NCBI GenBank assembly: GCA_027489835.1
Contig: JAIXZF010000480.1
Span: 1-6,332, forward strand
DNA: 6,332 nucleotides
Direction of reading: 5' to 3'
Origin: Hyphomicrobiales bacterium
Lineage (GTDB): Bacteria > Pseudomonadota > Alphaproteobacteria > Rhizobiales > Beijerinckiaceae
Shown: piece after piece, positions 5,376-6,332 of the stretch
Numbering within the stretch: position 1 is the first letter of the stretch
Layout: every line of letters starts with the position of its first letter
Position numbers and translations under genes: made by a program
Notes under the pieces: generated by a model
Databases searched by the model: none
What the model was told of the DNA's origin: nothing
Seen by the model: the letters and a program-made list of their open reading frames with translations, nothing else

Positions 5376-6332
5376 GTGCGCGATGGACTGACATTCCTGG
5401 CAGGTCTGCTCCTGCTGGCGCTGCTCACGGCGCTGGTCGGGCCTGCCTTCGTCGATTGGAGCCAGCAGCGCGCACTCGTCGAGCAGCAGCTGCGGCGCGT
5501 GGCCGGCGTCGACCTCGTCACCACCGGACCCATCCATGTCCGGCTCCTGCCCACGCCGCGGCTCAAGATCAACGGTCTGCGCATCGGCGATGCCGACCCG
5601 CTCTCCACCCGCCTGACCGCCGGCGTGCTGCGTGCAGAGCTGGAGCTCGCCCCCCTGCTGCGCGGGGAGCTTTACCTCGGCAGCATCCTGCTCGATCGCG
5701 CGGAGATCACGCTCGCCACCCGCAACGGCGCTATCTTGCCGCCCGCCACCTTCACGGCGCCAGGGCTGATGCCCGCAGCCATAGGCCAGTTCACCGTCAC
5801 GCGCGGCCAGGTCACCGCCTTGGACGAGCGCGGCGAACGCCTCGCCTCGCTGCCCTTCAGTCTCGACGCCTCGTTGCCGCCGCTGGGCGGAGCCGCCCGC
5901 ATCGACGGCGAGATCGCGGGCCGCTCCATCCGCCTCACCACCGGCGACCGCGACGCCGGCGGACGCCTTCGCGTCAAGCTCGGCACGACGGATGGCGCAA
6001 CGCGCGCCGATTTCGACGGCTGGACGGGCGTCGAGAAGCGGGAGGGCGGCTTCGTTCTGAGGCCGGACGGCCAGCTCTCGCTTGCGGTGCTGAAACCCGG
6101 CGAGCCGCAGCCGGCGCTGACCGCGGCGGGCCGCCTCCAGGCCGCTGCTGGCGGCCTGACGCTGACGGGCCTCGCCCTCGAGCTTGCCGGCGGCGGACGG
6201 CTGGAGGGCGAAGCCTCCTGGGCGGCCGGACCCGGCCAGGCAGCCCGCGTCGCGCTCCAGACCCGCAGGGCGGATCTCGGGCTCTGGCTCGGCCAGCGCG
6301 AGCAGGTCGAGGCCTCGCTCGCCGCCTCGATC
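5376..6332 (+). CDS. AsmA-family protein, N-terminal part (runs off right edge)
   Basis: An open frame of 319 codons runs from a GTG at 5376 to the window edge without a stop. Residues 5-25 form one hydrophobic segment (TFLAGLLLLALLTALVG) acting as an uncleaved inner-membrane anchor, with the rest expected in the periplasm. The region after it matches the AsmA-family opening: FVDWSQQRALVEQQLRRVAG (25-44), then GPIHVRLLPTPRLKINGLRIGD (51-72; LLPTPRL is the signature). Alternating beta-strand sequence follows, as in repeating beta-groove proteins. AsmA-like proteins influence outer-membrane assembly and are thought to move phospholipids between the membranes; that role is from the family. An in-frame stop lies at 5355-5357, and GTG 5376 is the only usual start codon that keeps the membrane segment. 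Its ribosome binding site is weak. Family members often exceed 600 residues, so much is probably missing. Confidence 0.85.
   Translation, partial: MRDGLTFLAGLLLLALLTALVGPAFVDWSQQRALVEQQLRRVAGVDLVTTGPIHVRLLPTPRLKINGLRIGDADPLSTRLTAGVLRAELELAPLLRGELYLGSILLDRAEITLATRNGAILPPATFTAPGLMPAAIGQFTVTRGQVTALDERGERLASLPFSLDASLPPLGGAARIDGEIAGRSIRLTTGDRDAGGRLRVKLGTTDGATRADFDGWTGVEKREGGFVLRPDGQLSLAVLKPGEPQPALTAAGRLQAAAGGLTLTGLALELAGGGRLEGEASWAAGPGQAARVALQTRRADLGLWLGQREQVEASLAASI

Noticed and set aside
4474..5394. A 306-codon minus-strand open frame opposite the D-lactate dehydrogenase
   Set aside because: It overlaps the C-terminal half of a well-supported flavoenzyme. The peptide is low-complexity and lacks any recognisable motif.
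1..6332. Search for a mobile element, CRISPR array, tRNA gene or toxin-antitoxin/defence system
   Set aside because: No terminal inverted repeats, regularly spaced repeats, cloverleaf-like sequence, transposase/integrase motifs or small paired genes were seen. UvrD here has the standard housekeeping architecture and no defence partner gene adjacent to it.

Overview
This 6.3 kb window is GC-rich and densely coded, with short intergenic gaps and GTG starts. It looks like ordinary chromosome from an alphaproteobacterium, probably Hyphomicrobiales (a Bosea- or Methylobacterium-like lineage). That placement rests on base composition, the style of the UvrD/PcrA and AsmA-family proteins, and a human-LDHD-like D-lactate dehydrogenase. 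The genus is a guess. I see no tRNA or rRNA gene, insertion sequence, phage gene, CRISPR array or attachment site.

Layout. The left edge holds the first 36 codons of a minus-strand gene for a probable exported protein (start at 110). Upstream of it, in the same direction, is a complete UvrD/PcrA-type superfamily 1 DNA helicase (2641 to 209). The gap between them contains a strong GC-rich stem-loop. A 62-bp divergent gap separates uvrD from a small plus-strand gene of the DUF3052 type (2704-3102), which runs convergently into a minus-strand hotdog-fold acyl-CoA thioesterase (3738 to 3187). The thioesterase is divergent from a plus-strand FAD-dependent D-lactate dehydrogenase of the cytochrome-linked LDHD type (3904-5319). 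A 56-bp gap then leads to an AsmA-family inner-membrane protein (GTG at 5376) that runs off the right edge.

The genes do not form one pathway. UvrD is DNA repair and transcription-coupled housekeeping, the LDHD-type enzyme is D-2-hydroxyacid oxidation, the thioesterase is CoA-ester hydrolysis, and AsmA is envelope biogenesis. The divergent thioesterase/dehydrogenase pair could share control. The gap between them carries two related copies of a composite element (AATCCGT followed by TACGGYTTGGC), each with dyad symmetry. This is the most interesting non-coding signal here and a candidate operator. I found nothing that convincingly amounts to a previously undescribed multi-gene system.
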